In this document: piece after piece, positions 10,389 to 21,070 of the stretch | Numbering within the stretch: position 1 is the stretch's first letter | How the letters are laid out: each line of letters opens with the position of its first letter | Assembly: GCA_036245525.1 (NCBI GenBank) | Contig: BTPG01000001.1 | Coordinates: 183,278,663-183,342,662 of the forward strand | From: Semisulcospira habei | Taxonomy: Eukaryota > Mollusca > Gastropoda > Semisulcospiridae | Length of the DNA stretch: 64,000 bases | Direction of reading: 5' to 3' | Program-made: the position numbers and the translations under genes | Notes under the pieces: generated by a model | Databases searched by the model: none | The model's input: only the letters and a program-made list of their open reading frames with translations | What the model was told of the DNA's origin: nothing

Positions 10389-10603
10389 TTGCGTCATATT
10401 TAGAGTATTGCGTCAATGTATGCGTGGTGACGGAGCTGCTTCTTTTACGTCACCGCCACTGTCTGACTTTCTCCAGAAGTCAAAGTTTTATTTACTGCTT
10501 AAATTTTTTGTCTGAAAAGAATAAATTTTTACTTAAAAAGTTGAAAGGGTACAAAGCTGGCTAACGAGCTCATCCCAATGTCACGGTCTTTCTGTAATGT
10601 AAT

Positions 10604-10880
10604 GTAATGTATACTTTGGTATCAATTTCAGCCCACTTAATCAAATTTCAAATAGATTATAAACGATTTGAATTTCCAAAACTTCAGTAGCTCGCTTCAG
10701 CTTGCCCTTAGCACCACGTGAATGTTCTGTGTTTATGTACAGTGTGTGAGTGAATGCACGTGATTCACGTGAGCATGCTTGTTGGGTTCAGTTCGCGGCG
10801 GCGTTTTGAGCCGATTTTCAATTGGGATAAAGCGCTTATTTAATGCGCTGATTTATTTATTTATTTATTTATTTATTTAA
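10604..10880 (+). mobile_element. 5'-truncated SINE inside R1
   Basis: Matches the body of the SINE at 29840-30259 from TTTGGTATCAATTTCAGCCC onward (AATTTCAAAT, TTCAATTGGGATAAAGCGC) and ends in (TTTA)n at 10850-10878. The tRNA-like head is missing. Confidence 0.75.
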
Positions 10881-11112
10881 TGTAGCTATATCCTAAACTT
10901 CAAGTGAATATGACAAAAATTACGGACTCTAATTCGATAAACCGACTTTCTATAAACGGTCTTTTAACCCTTTAATGAGACATCTAATTTTAATATGCTG
11001 GGAAGCTCTCCTTCAACAAAGCACTTCCCAAGTTTCACTACGAAGCGTGAACGTACACAAACATCGAAGATTCTCATGTTTACATACATACGCACGCGCG
11101 CACGTACGCACG

Positions 11113-11116
<4 letters not shown>

Positions 11117-11191
<75 letters not shown>
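11117..11191. repeat. (CA)n microsatellite inside R1 copy 1
   Basis: About 36 CA units with one CT interruption near 11159, preceded by alternating CGCA sequence. Confidence 0.95.
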
Positions 11192-11192
<1 letters not shown>

Positions 11193-11424
11193 GACACATA
11201 CGGCGTTTCCCGCCAAAAGTACGTTCTACAGCGAAGTTAGCGTAATTAGACACGACGTCATGTTTAACTGGTTACTTTAGTTGTCAGATTTTCAGTGACC
11301 GGCCCGCATTTGTCGTTACGGGCATTCTTTAGACTGCCCTCCCCCGCGACCCATCCCAAAAAGTCCCTTCTATGAATAGAATAGACTTAATGCACGTACC
11401 TTTTGCGCGAAGTGCCGTGTGCGT

Positions 11425-11446
11425 GCGTGGGTGCGTGCGTGCGTGC

Positions 11447-11524
<78 letters not shown>
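11425..11524. repeat. (GT)n microsatellite
   Basis: GTGC repeats at 11417-11450 pass into about 37 GT units. Histidine-rich ORFs on the minus strand are artefacts. Confidence 0.95.
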
Positions 11525-11526
<2 letters not shown>

Positions 11527-11529
11527 CAG

Positions 11530-12425
11530 ACTGACTGATTGACTGACTGTAACGCACGCAGACTTGCCCACAGTCGCACGTACAGACTCTCACACAACAG
11601 ACGCATACACCGCCACTGACTCACCACATATACACAATATCTATGCCAGGCTAGGTATTAGCTTCTCACAGTCTCCAACCTGTTTGGTGTTATCGCCTGG
11701 TTACTGTCAAGTCCTTCTCATGTTTAGGCGTGCAAGTCCTTTCACGTACGCTCCTCGAGTCGTATCGTGGACGTCCTTGTTTCTCGTACTGTAGCGCAGT
11801 TCTCGCTGTGACTCGGGTGTCTTGGTCCCGATCGCTCACTCCCTGAGTGAAGAATTGGAGATATGACCTCGCGTTAGGTCCTGGTGACTGACGTCTCGGC
11901 GTCCGTCTTTCTCTCTCCACGACAAGCACTCTGAATTCTAGGTTTCAGAGTCTTGGAATATGGGCTAGGTATCTCAAACACATCTGTTTCCTCCAACAAG
12001 AAAGCCCGTACTAACGTATTACTGCTCTGACAGCCTAAACTTTTGCCTAGAACTCACTAAAAACTCCTCGTGCTAACCATTTCCTAAAGATTTCACGTGA
12101 ACAACGGGCCTCACGGACTATCGGCACAAAACAAACCGTTAACAAAAACCGTACCGTATTTAACCTAATGTGTGAGCACTATGCACTAGCATAGAGCTTC
12201 ATCACACTGACTTTGGGGTTTAGGAAACCACCCTAGGCTAAGTTGTCAAAGACGCAGTTCAAGTGTCTATACAAACTTTGATTCTGCTTCGCTGTTTCAT
12301 ACACTAATGATTATGGGCTGTCAGATGCACAGAGGAGGCAGGATCGGGCGGGGTGATGTTGGTGGAGATGGGGAGGGGTGGGGTGGGGCGCTGTTGGGGG
12401 TGGGTGGGTGAATGTTAGACAGATT
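11530..12425. other. Spacer, nothing recognised
   Basis: Apart from a G-rich stretch at 12345-12410, no gene or repeat unit was recognised. Confidence 0.4.
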
Positions 12426-12429
12426 GTTC

Positions 12430-12650
12430 TTCCAAGCGTAGGACTATCGATCATAGGACTATCGACCAACACAATGACAAATGTCGTAGCGTAGAACTAT
12501 CGATACGTAGGATTATCGAGACAATGAAAAACGTAGGGCTATCATCGGTCATGTGACTATGGATACGTAGGACTACCGATAAGTAGGACTATCGGCCCTA
12601 GGACTATCGATACGTAGGACTAATGATACGTAAGACTATCGAGACTCACT
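12430..12650. repeat. Short-period minisatellite based on TACGTAGGACTATCGA
   Basis: At least ten degenerate copies of a 14-16 bp core (ACGTAGGACTATCGAT and variants), some separated by spacers such as GACAATGAAAAACG. The core is itself partly palindromic (ATCGAT, TACGTA). Confidence 0.8.
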
Positions 12651-12728
12651 CCAATAGTTGCCTCTCCTGGGATTGGAGTGTTGTGGCAAAGGCGGCGCTC
12701 ACTCGGTGTACAGTGTCTCCCGTGATTA

Positions 12729-14273
12729 TATACTGATCAACAAAAGAAACGCGAAATTTGAGTGTATGTTGTATTTGTATGATAAATCCACGAAAATACA
12801 AGTTACACTATTTTTGATAGCCAGTGTACGAGCTGTTGCATGTGAGCATGCAGTCACCGTACTGTAGTAACCGTGTTACCCTCCCTGTGCACGAGGCACC
12901 CGTATTGGTTAGGACGCACAGCGTATGCTTTCTACGCACGTGCATACACTGCAGAGTGATGTTGGGTCATGAACTGTGTTCAGCAATGCAAGGCAATAAA
13001 AAATCAGCAGTGTTACCCCTTCTGTCACTTTTGCCGTTGCCACATCAACCATGCCAAGACTTAGTGCTCCCCAACGAGAACGAGCGCTTGGGCGTTTGGA
13101 AGCCGGAGAAGATCCACAAGCTGTGGCAGTGACCTTTAGATGTCACATTTCGACCATTCACAGGCTGCAGCAACGCTATCATGCCAATGGGTCTTCTGCT
13201 GACGCTCCCCGAAGCGGACGACCACGTGTGACAACTCCACGGCAATACCGCCACATTTTCCGGGCTCACGTGCGAAATCGCTTTCAGCCGGCCGAGGAAA
13301 TAGTAAGAGAAGTTATCGGCAACCACCAGGCACCCATCAGTGGCCAGACAGTGCGACGACGGCTAGAGGAACATAATTTGCACAACCGCCGTCCAGCCCG
13401 TGGACCTGTTCTTAGTGACCGTCATCGCCGTGCACGCCTACAGTGGCCACAGGCTCATGTCGACTGGACCTGGCGACAGTGGCAAAACGTCCTGTTCGCG
13501 GATGAGAGCCGCTACTGTATCAACCATGCAGATGGGCACATAAGAGTGTGGCGGAGAAGGGGTGAACGCTATGCTGATGGCTGTGTGCTGGAGAATAATG
13601 CCTAGGGCGGCCCAAGCGTGATGATTTGGGGTGGGATTACCCTGATCCAGACAGTAGGACCTGTGTTCTTCTGTGGACTCGTACCATTTCGCGGAAATAG
13701 CATCACAGCTCAGCGCTATATTGACGAAGTACTACACCCATATGTCCTGCCATTTTCTCAGGGACGCAGAAACTTCATCTTGCAGCAAGATAATGCGCGT
13801 ACAAACACTGCACGTATCACCCAGCACTTCTTGCAGCAGCACAACATCCCAGTCATGCCCTGGCCTGCCCTCAGCCCGGACCTCGATGCCATCGAACATA
13901 TCTGGGACCAACTGCAAAGGGAGGTCACCGCTGTACGCCCCAGATCAACGACAGCCACAGAACTGGAGAATACCATCGTCCAGGCCTAGAACAACATCCG
14001 CAGGGCAGCTGTCAACCGCCTGATGCACTCTATGCGCCGACGCTGCCAAGCCGTCATCAACGCCAATGGGGGTCACACGCCATATTGACTTTGTGCTGTG
14101 CCATGCTCACAAATACAGAATAAACTCCACACTGATTACGCTGGTGTCCATGATTTCATTCCTAAAATGTCGATAACATCCTTTGTAAGTGGTTTGTCAG
14201 AAATCGACTTTCAAATGTTGGATTACATGTGACTTGAAGGGGCTACTTCGTGTTTCTTTTGTTGATCAGTATA
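12729..14273 (+). mobile_element. Tc1/mariner-like transposon A, full length
   Basis: TIRs TACTGATCAACAAAAGAAAC from 12731 and its inverse ending near 14271, flanked by TA on both sides. The 1.55 kb length, internal transposase and TA duplication are all as expected for Tc1-like elements. Confidence 0.85.
13051..14088 (+). pseudogene. Tc1-like DDE transposase (DD34E) with two in-frame stops
   Basis: A cut-and-paste transposase of about 345 codons, the normal family length. The start ATG at 13051 opens an N-terminal paired-type helix-turn-helix DNA-binding region (residues 1-110, with the GRPR-like segment SGRPRV near 56). The catalytic triad is visible as Asp in FADESRY, Asp in QQDNART, and Glu in LDAIEHIW, with 34 residues between the last two. 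The frame stays constant, but TAG stops occur at 13603 and 13987. At both, relatives have Trp (TGG), so each is one G-to-A step. The natural stop is TGA at 14086. Otherwise the ORF is intact, so inactivation is recent. Confidence 0.9.
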
Positions 14274-14288
14274 TTATTAAATGGAGGT

Positions 14289-14392
<104 letters not shown>

Positions 14393-14514
14393 GCTACTAT
14401 TCGTATAGTTAGTGACAAGTTTCCGATTACCTAATACTCTTCTATTGTTGCTGCAGATTATGTAATAGTTCGACTGTCTGCATTAACATATCAGGTTCAT
14501 ACCTGTGTGTGTAT

Positions 14515-14525
14515 ATATGTATATA

Positions 14526-14606
<81 letters not shown>
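14515..14606. repeat. (AT)n microsatellite
   Basis: About 45 AT units, followed by (TTTA)n to 14635 and a G run at 14653-14668. Tyr/Ile-repeat ORFs are artefacts. Confidence 0.95.
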
Positions 14607-14610
<4 letters not shown>

Positions 14611-14803
14611 TATTTATTTATTTATTTATTTGTTTATTTTCCTCTGAGTGGTGGGGAGGGGGGGGGGGATGGGTCTTTTTACTTATATATGTTTTATCTT
14701 TTGATGTATCGTCTGATGTATTTTTATGTGTGTAGAGTAGCAGGACAGTTTGGAAGATAGGCATTGCTATGCATAAAACTTTTAATCCTGAATAAAAACA
14801 TCA

Positions 14804-14804
<1 letters not shown>

Positions 14805-14888
<84 letters not shown>
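14805..14888. repeat. (CT)n microsatellite
   Basis: About 42 CT units. Confidence 0.95.
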
Positions 14889-14889
<1 letters not shown>

Positions 14890-15131
14890 ACACCATGCTA
14901 ATTGTCTTAAGCCTACCTGCGCCACCAATTTTTTGTACGTCATGCGGCTTTCTCAGTTTCACGAACGTTCGAGAATCTGACATGAAGTGATGATTTTGGG
15001 CCACATTTCAAGAAGGCACTTTTCTAAAGTGACGTTCAAAAATATGTACGATAGGTTTACTCCCAGTAACGAAAAGTAGTACGAGATTTTTTTTATTTCG
15101 GAGTAAAAATCTCGGGGAGTAATTTCCTCTT

Positions 15132-15570
15132 CAGGGGCGGATCAGTTACCGCGACGGGTGGTGGTGTGTGTGTGTGTGGGGGGTGGGGGGGGGGGAGGGG
15201 TTCCAACTTTTTGTTTGGGACCTTCAACCTAACCTTATACGAAAGGCCTTCCCGACGCTAGACCTTGCTTCCAGGGGCCAAAATATCGAAAGGATAGGTG
15301 GAGAGAAGGCGCGTGCGTGTTAAGACTGACTATCAAACTATCAATCGCCCAAATATCAAACAACGGGGGGGGGGGGGGAGGAGGGGGGGGGGGACTCGCC
15401 AAAATTTTAAGCGTGTGTGTGTGTGTGTGTGTGTGTCGGGGGGGGGGGGGAAGGGGGCAAACACCCCAAAAAGGGACTTTGTTATAGCATTTTCAAAATT
15501 TTGGGTCGGAGGAGAGTGGGGGGAGGTCCAGAACCCCTGGAACCCACCCCGCACCTCAGATCCGCCCCTG
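15132..15570. mobile_element. CAGGGGCGGATC-ended MITE
   Basis: Ends CAGGGGCGGATC at 15132 and GATCCGCCCCTG ending at 15570, with CTCTT on both outer sides. The interior holds G runs (15178-15197, 15364-15392, 15438-15449) and a GT tract. It has no transposase. A related left end (CAGGGGTGGATCAGTTACC) occurs at 45612. The termini look hAT-like. Confidence 0.7.
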
Positions 15571-15606
15571 CTCTTGTTACACCGGATCAGCTACGTCATC
15601 CCTGTG

Positions 15607-15660
15607 TTACCGCCTACAGCCATGTTCCCGCCTACAGCCATGTTCCCGCCTACAGCCATA
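15607..15660. repeat. Three tandem 18 bp units
   Basis: CCGCCTACAGCCATGTTC is repeated three times, the last ending in CATATAC. Confidence 0.85.
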
Positions 15661-16044
15661 TACAAAAAACCGGTGCACAAAAGGTCCTCGGACTGACGTC
15701 GACCGCATATGGCCCTCGAACAGATCTGGGAACTGTGCCGTTAGCACCAACCCTACCGGCCCCAAAAGCAAATTATACGGGCCAAAGACTAAGGAAATTG
15801 TGACCATAGTACATGCCCTCCATATTAAATACAGTATTTATTTTGGGGAAATACCTATGATTCGTCCTCATGTATGATGGCATTTCAAACTCGAAAATAT
15901 GTGGTCTCCAAACCCCCGCAGGGGGAGGGTGGGTTTCACTTCCTATGTGGTGGCCTTATCTGTCCACTGAGTGGCGGGCGAGGCTGTGGAACCTATTGTT
16001 CACGGTAGTCACCGGGGCACCTGGTAGTGATCAACCACGTCAGA

Positions 16045-16207
16045 ATGTTATGAAAAGCCCTACTGTCACGGCCTACACTACCGACAACGAGTGAACTGTG
16101 GGAACGGAAACGACAATCGGCCACCCTGGAAACACCACGTGGAAAAGCCCCAGTGTTACGGCCTACAATACAACAAAATAACTGTGGGAACGGAAACGAC
16201 AGTCCCA
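16045..16207. repeat. Imperfect tandem duplication
   Basis: Two blocks share GAAAAGCCC, ACGGCCTACA and CTGTGGGAACGGAAACGACA (16095-16114 and 16182-16201). Confidence 0.6.
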
Positions 16208-16247
16208 CGCTGCAAATCCACGGGCCCGTTCCCAGCGGCGCCCGAGA

Positions 16248-16480
16248 GAATTATGTCATTACCTTTTAGGTAAAGGACGTGGCAGCCATGTTTTTTTTTT
16301 TAATTGATGCATTTTGTATAGACAGTATCTCTACAACCATTGGACGGGTTTCGATTAACATTAAGCTGATTATAGACCTAAGTAATGAAGTGTTTATTGA
16401 AGAAAAGACAAATGATCAAGGTCATAGCTGCCATATTGGAATTTAGTTTGTTTTACGTGAGATATCCAAGATTACTGTCT
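16248..16480 (+). repeat. Dispersed repeat R2, copy 1
   Basis: From TGTCATTACCTTTTAGGTAA to ATATCCAAGATTACTG, about 90% alike by eye to 63266-63517, including a T run of variable length after GGCAGCCATG. The 63 kb copy lies in a series of related units, so this is probably one unit of that repeat. Confidence 0.75.
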
Positions 16481-16499
16481 CAATTTAGCGGTAAGCCCC

Positions 16500-16800
16500 A
16501 ACGAAGTGCGCCACTGCATGAGAAGTTGAAAACACGTCTGCACTGACTGTCTTCCACATACTCGTAATGACGAAAAGTAGACCAACATCTTTGGGAAGGA
16601 AAATAAATAAACTTTATCACTGTATAAAGCACTTTCACGACAAGTCAGAGGATTTGCGAGTGGAAAGAATAGGTAACAACAGCGCTGTGATAACAGCGCT
16701 GTGGGAACATGTGCACAGTAGTGCTGCCGAAATATTACGATGGCGGACGCTCAAATGAGCGGAGGGTGGGTCTGTCTTCAGACTCGTGCCGCTACAATTT
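16500..16800 (+). repeat. Dispersed repeat R4, copy 1
   Basis: Shares GTGCGCCAC, CACTGACTGTCTTCCACA, AACATCTTTGG and the following AAGAAGA/ATAAATAA-rich block with 42515-42760. Non-coding. Confidence 0.5.
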
Positions 16801-17124
16801 TGAAGTAATCACTTACATATTTAGTTATTTTAAATGCTGAGACGTGCCTCTTCAAATCAATAGTGTATGTTTTCTTCAAAATTCGGAGTCCTAGCAATAC
16901 TAATGAGCTCACGTTGTTTTCAAAACTGTTTTTCGGTTTGTCTGTAGGTGCAAAACTCGGACGGCACGAGTGAATTAACAAGATGAGCCGATTTCATCCC
17001 AAAGTCTACCGTATTGTTTGGAGCTCACGTGCGTTTTTCTTTTAGGAACATTTAGAGTTGCTTATATTTTTAAGCTTATGATTCCTTCTGATCCATTTCC
17101 CTTCTCTCTAAGCCAACCTCTGAT

Positions 17125-17330
17125 CAACACACACGCCGGCGCACACAAATGAAGACAGACGCACAGCGCTTCCCGCCTGCGGGCCAGAGTAGCGACAGGA
17201 ATTCTGAAGAAGAAGAATAGCACTACGAGCACCAAAATGACGTCACTATAAGCTTCACGTCATAGCATCGCTGGTCTCACGACCCCGTGTACACTGTGAC
17301 GAATTTGATGTTTCACGTCACTCATCCGAA
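17125..17330 (+). repeat. Dispersed repeat R3, copy 1
   Basis: Shares CGGCGCACACAAATGAAGAC, GCGCTTCCCGCC, GTAGCGACAGGAAT, AATGACGTCACT and CAAGCTTCA-like blocks with 44335-44660. Part of an R1 copy follows at 17420-17502 and is where element E1 begins. Confidence 0.55.
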
Positions 17331-18238
17331 AGGCACGCTCTTCCAGATAGTCTGACTGCTTTGTTCTACACAGCCTCATACAGGGCTGACTGTTTGATGG
17401 GAGTAAATAGTGGCTCCCGGCAAAACTTGCAAAAATGAATTGATTATTATCGAAAAAGTTGAAGAGGTACAACGCTGGATTACTAACTCAGTATCTCCCT
17501 TTAGAGATATAGATAAGGAGAATTCTGAGACAATTTCATTGTCTTAAGTTGACCCTAATTAATTAACTAATTAAGGTCATTAACGCCCACATGGTCGTTT
17601 CTCTCAAAACAAAACCAGATCCCATATAGTGCACTCAGTAAAAAATAAACTAAAGACATTTCAACCCACATCCCCCCCCCCCACCTAAATTAACAATTAG
17701 AGAATTACTCTTCATTGTCTCCCAATACTGCCAGAGTCAATTTCTGAGGAACGCAATTTTCTCAATCAGATACAATTTCTCAAAACCAGCTAGCACGGCA
17801 GTTTACCCTTCTGTAAATTGCTCCGTTTAGTTGGGCTCTGACTCGGCCATGACCCACTTCACTGATAAGTGCGCGCGGGTCACTGCCAGCTCAGCGGAGC
17901 TAGAGGCAGGAAGCGTAGCGCTCTTTGTTTCTTGTTGAAGGCTGTCAGGCATGATATCAGTTTAGCGTGTTTATAACTTATTATTACCGTGGCTAAAAAG
18001 TTTCAATCGTAAATATACCATGCTTGAAAATGTCCTCTTCAAGCTCATGTAAGTTTCTTTTGCAGTCAGCTTCGACTTCTGTGGTTATTACGTGGTTGAA
18101 ATGTGTGTAGTTCGAGGAACTTTCCATCCGCGGTAGACAGTGCAAGTGTGTAAAAAACTGGTTTTCAGTGCCGGATGTATCACTATGTGTACGTGCCCTT
18201 ATCTGATGCATTTATGAAAAGTATCGCGTGTTAAAGCC

Positions 18239-18687
18239 ATGGAGAATGAACATTCCTTTCCAAGACATTTGGAGGCCGTGAATTCTTTGTGTAGACTTTG
18301 TGGTAGAAGGTCTAGGCGAGCAGTCAAAGACAAAAACAAACCCCTCTATGTGTGCACTAAATACACCATAGATATATTTTCATGTTACAACATTGATGTG
18401 CTCAACGACCAGGAAGGGAAACATTCTAAAACAATTTGTTTCATGTGTCATACTAAGCTTGTCAGATTAAGTAAACAAGTGGAATGCACAAGCTCTACAG
18501 ACATTCACATTCACAACAACAACAAGAAAACTCTACAGACATTGGTGACAAAACGTGTGATCTTTGGGTAGCCTTTGATGTAAATCTTTCTGTTCATGAC
18601 TGTAAAACATGTAGTCATTTCAAGCGGCAGCAGTCAAAAGTATCCAGCCAAAAACAAACTAGCTGCAGCCAAAAGAAAAGATCTTGA
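18239..18687 (+). pseudogene. RAG1 N-terminal-like zinc-binding domain protein, frameshifted
   Basis: The ORF from ATG 18239 (110 codons) has C-x2-C at residues 18 and 21 (LCRLCG), a spacer of 45 residues containing IDV at 52-54, and C-x2-C at 67 and 70 (ICFMCH). The order LCR-x-CG, then F-x-IDV, then His and C-x2-C is that of the zinc-binding segment in the RAG1 N-terminal region, a part outside the recombinase core. Near 18540 the frame is lost. The other frame (18484-18687) continues with a further CKTCSHF motif, so one frameshift splits the gene. There is no transposase core downstream. It might bind DNA or partner proteins; function is unknown. The assignment rests on motif order recalled from the RAG1 family. 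Confidence 0.55.
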
Positions 18688-18699
18688 TAATGTAGGAAA

Positions 18700-19478
18700 T
18701 TCTCCGTCACCAAGTTTAGACGCAGGATCATAGTGACCCTGTAGACACTCATTTTAAGCCATTTTAATGTGACACTAAGCCGGAACTCAATCTCTGAACA
18801 GCAAATAGTTGAACCTCTGCTTTGTGTATTGTTTTTAAACTGTGTTAAAATTGTGATATTGTTAAAAACATTGACTCAATCGGTGAAATTCGCATACTTT
18901 ATGTCGGCGTGCTCGGAATGGATTACGGTTTTCACTTGGCCCACCAAACCGGCTGTAGCAGGACTCAGGTATGTTGATTGAAGTTTTTAGCATGGGATAT
19001 GCCAGTTAAGACATCTGTTGTTTCCAGAAACTTTTGTTTATGAACTGTGATGTGATAAAAAGTTGATAAAATAACGGAAGGCTGCATCTAATCCGTCTCC
19101 TAGTGATACTTTGAGCCAGTGCATGAGAAACATCCACGCAGATTACCCCAGCATGTTTGGTGTCCAAAGATAGTACAATTTCACCTCTACAAGACGACGT
19201 ATGTTCAAATAATCACTCACAACTGCAGGTCAATTAATTCCAGTTTACAGACAACATCTGTAATTTACAGCTTATTCGCCGATGTATGCAGCAGAGGCTA
19301 AGAGATATTCAGGGTCAAGCACGATAGTACTGTAACAAAGACGGCTGCTGCGCTATTCGCATCCCCAGCGGAAGCGAGACCGCATAGCTGGTGCCTTATC
19401 AGTGATGGTATTTAGCGCGCTGATAGTAAGGGGAAGGAGGCTGCCTCGCTATCTCAGTGCTCCCGCGAAGCCGATCTC
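18700..19478. other. Downstream non-coding part of the RAG-like transposon
   Basis: No further coding segment was found. Short ORFs lack features. No catalytic DDE motifs in any frame. Confidence 0.4.
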
Positions 19479-19481
19479 TAA

Positions 19482-19989
19482 AGGCCCCGCCACACGAGCC
19501 GGTTGTGCCCCAATTTTGAAGCCAATTCTGATCCGATTGCGATCGGATGACGTCAATTATCTGATCCGGTCCCAATCGGCTGGGAATCGGGTGTTTAGAA
19601 TCTGCTGTATTTTCCCGATCGGATTCGGCCCCGGTTATAAGCTTCAACCAATCAGAGCGCGTCTCGCAAAGCACGTCATTTTACAGTTTGCAAATGGCTG
19701 AACACGCCTGTTGTGATCAGTACCACCGCCGTTGCCGCTGATGTTTCGCACGCCTCTTCCTGAATATGATGCAAAACTGCTGATAATGCAAGCACATCAT
19801 CATCACTGTCAAAACTAGCAGTCATTTTGCAGAACAGGTACGACTTTGATCTTCGGTTCAAACCGGTCAGCTAAACAAGTCGGGAAATGTCAGTGTGGCA
19901 GTGCACACGTTTTTTAGTCTGGCCCGATCACCTACCGATTCGAAAACTGATCGGGAATCGGCCTCAAACCAGGCTCGTGTAGCAGGCCT
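19482..19989. mobile_element. MITE with TAA duplication (PIF/Harbinger-like)
   Basis: Left end AGGCCCCGCCACACGAGCC, right end inverse of AGGCCTGCTACACGAGCC, flanked by TAA (19479-19481 and 19990-19992). The interior has several inverted GATCGG/CCGATC pairs (19538-19625, 19925-19955). A 3 bp TAA duplication points to PIF/Harbinger; no transposase. Confidence 0.6.
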
Positions 19990-20812
19990 TAAGTGTGCTG
20001 GCGCGCGCTGGCAGGCAGCCAGCTGAAAACTAAAGAGCATAGGCTAAACTGCCGTGCTAGCCTAACTCTTTCACCACGCCCACACACACTCTTACAGAAC
20101 GCTGCTGTCGACTACACATAAAATTCAAGTACCCTGTCCTATTTCTTTTCATGCCGCACATGGCAAGACAGGACCTTTAGAAATTTTCAGTGCAGACAGG
20201 TTAAAGTGTGGGTAGGTCATCATGACTTGACTACAGGGGACAGCTTAGTGCAACTCTTTGAAACAGCCCTGCATGGGTACGGCTTTTTTTTCCCCGAGCA
20301 TAATGACTTGTTATGACAAAAGCTGTCCTGTTGACTGTGTCACTGACTTAAAACAGGACAGGTAACACCTTTTCAGCACAGGTACACTGTTCTCTTTTAA
20401 GTCAGGTCTCCCCCTGTGAGTTAGATTGACAGTATCTGGCTACCTCGTACTGAGTACATAAACAACATGGGGGTTTTACAAGAGGCTAAGATCCTCAGGA
20501 GCCCAGATTCTCATGAGCTGACACAGGGTCAGATTTTCAAGAGCCCCGTTTCACAACATTTCAGTTAACTGTACTGTTTGGTCTCTCATTATGAGTAGGC
20601 TGGCGAGGCTTGACGGCATGCATCAACATTCACTCGCTCCTTGGTGACAACACTCGACCCGCCTGCACCGAATTAAAATATCTAAAGTTCAACAAGGATA
20701 TGTTCCGTGCAATAAGTACATAAATAAGGACATAAATCTCCCCAGCCGTCAGTGATATGCAAAGGTACCCGTTGTTATGAGAAAAGCAATCACTCGTATG
20801 CACAACGTAGAC

Positions 20813-21070
20813 AAGGTAAACTGGTGGCTGTTTTCTGAGGAACTGCCAAGACTGTAGCCAAGTGAAACTTCATACTTATTTACAACGTGTAGGTAACCTC
20901 TGCAGATTCTTCAAAGTTAGTTACCATAAAAACTTATTAATTACTTATCATAAGAACTTAGCAATTACTTACCCTAAGTTCTTATAAGTTCTTACAAGAA
21001 CTTGACCCCAGTCCTTAAGATACTCAGACAATTTTTCCAACTTACAAGGACAAAAAATTAACTTTCTTTC
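20813..21070. promoter_or_regulatory. E1 conserved non-coding block with AAGTTCTTATAAG repeats
   Basis: Several copies of CTTATAAG-type palindromes (AAGTTCTTATAAGTTCTTAC near 20980) lie between the inverted repeat and the first gene. E2 has the same motif series at 48215-48440, followed in both by CAAGTC/AGTCCTTAAGATACTCAGACA. Conservation between the diverged copies suggests a replication or 3'-end function; which one is unknown. Confidence 0.45.

Larger units (their letters stand above)
10386..11340 (+). repeat. Dispersed repeat family R1, copy 1 (contains a SINE and a CA tract)
   Basis: Shared blocks: GTCTGACTTTCTCCAGAAG, AAAGTTGAAAGGGTACAAAG, CGACTTTCTATAAACGGTC, AATGAGACATCTAATT, a CA microsatellite flanked by GTTTACATACATACGCAC, then GCGTTTCCCGCCAAAAGTAC. 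The same blocks in the same order recur at 38150-39600, 43785-44330 and 45085-45560. No coding capacity was seen. The fixed position of the CA tract in every copy shows it belongs to the element. Confidence 0.7.
17795..20055 (+). mobile_element. RAG1-N-terminal-like (N-RAG-TP-like) transposon inside the E1 repeat
   Basis: Termini ACGGCAGTTTA at 17795 and TAAACTGCCGT ending at 20055, flanked by GCTAGC on both sides (17789-17794 and 20056-20061). The uninterrupted right E1 repeat has one GCTAGC here, proving insertion. The target is a palindrome, so the duplication could be 4, 5 or 6 bp. With the 4 bp reading the ends become CACGGCAG. Transib/RAG elements have CAC-starting termini and 5 bp duplications. 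It encodes a zinc domain like the RAG1 N-terminal region (18239) but no DDE core, so it is presumably non-autonomous. Confidence 0.7.
17503..20812 (+). repeat. E1 left terminal inverted repeat (interrupted)
   Basis: Begins AGAGATATAG (17503, inferred terminus). The part shared with the right end runs 17699-17794, is broken by the 17795-20055 insertion, and continues 20062-20812. It ends near GCAATCACTCGTATGCACAAC. No convincing ORF. Confidence 0.75.

Noticed and set aside
12430..12650. CRISPR-like array
   Set aside because: Repeats are degenerate, spacers irregular and very short, and the context is eukaryotic.
14955..14985. Heat-shock-element-like GAACGTTCGAGAATC
   Set aside because: A good match by eye, but isolated, with no gene nearby to regulate.
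17993..18211. 72-codon minus ORF upstream of the RAG-like gene
   Set aside because: No recognisable motif and no second copy to support it.
19399..19861. ORFs on both strands
   Set aside because: They lie across the border of the TAA-flanked MITE and follow its inverted repeats.
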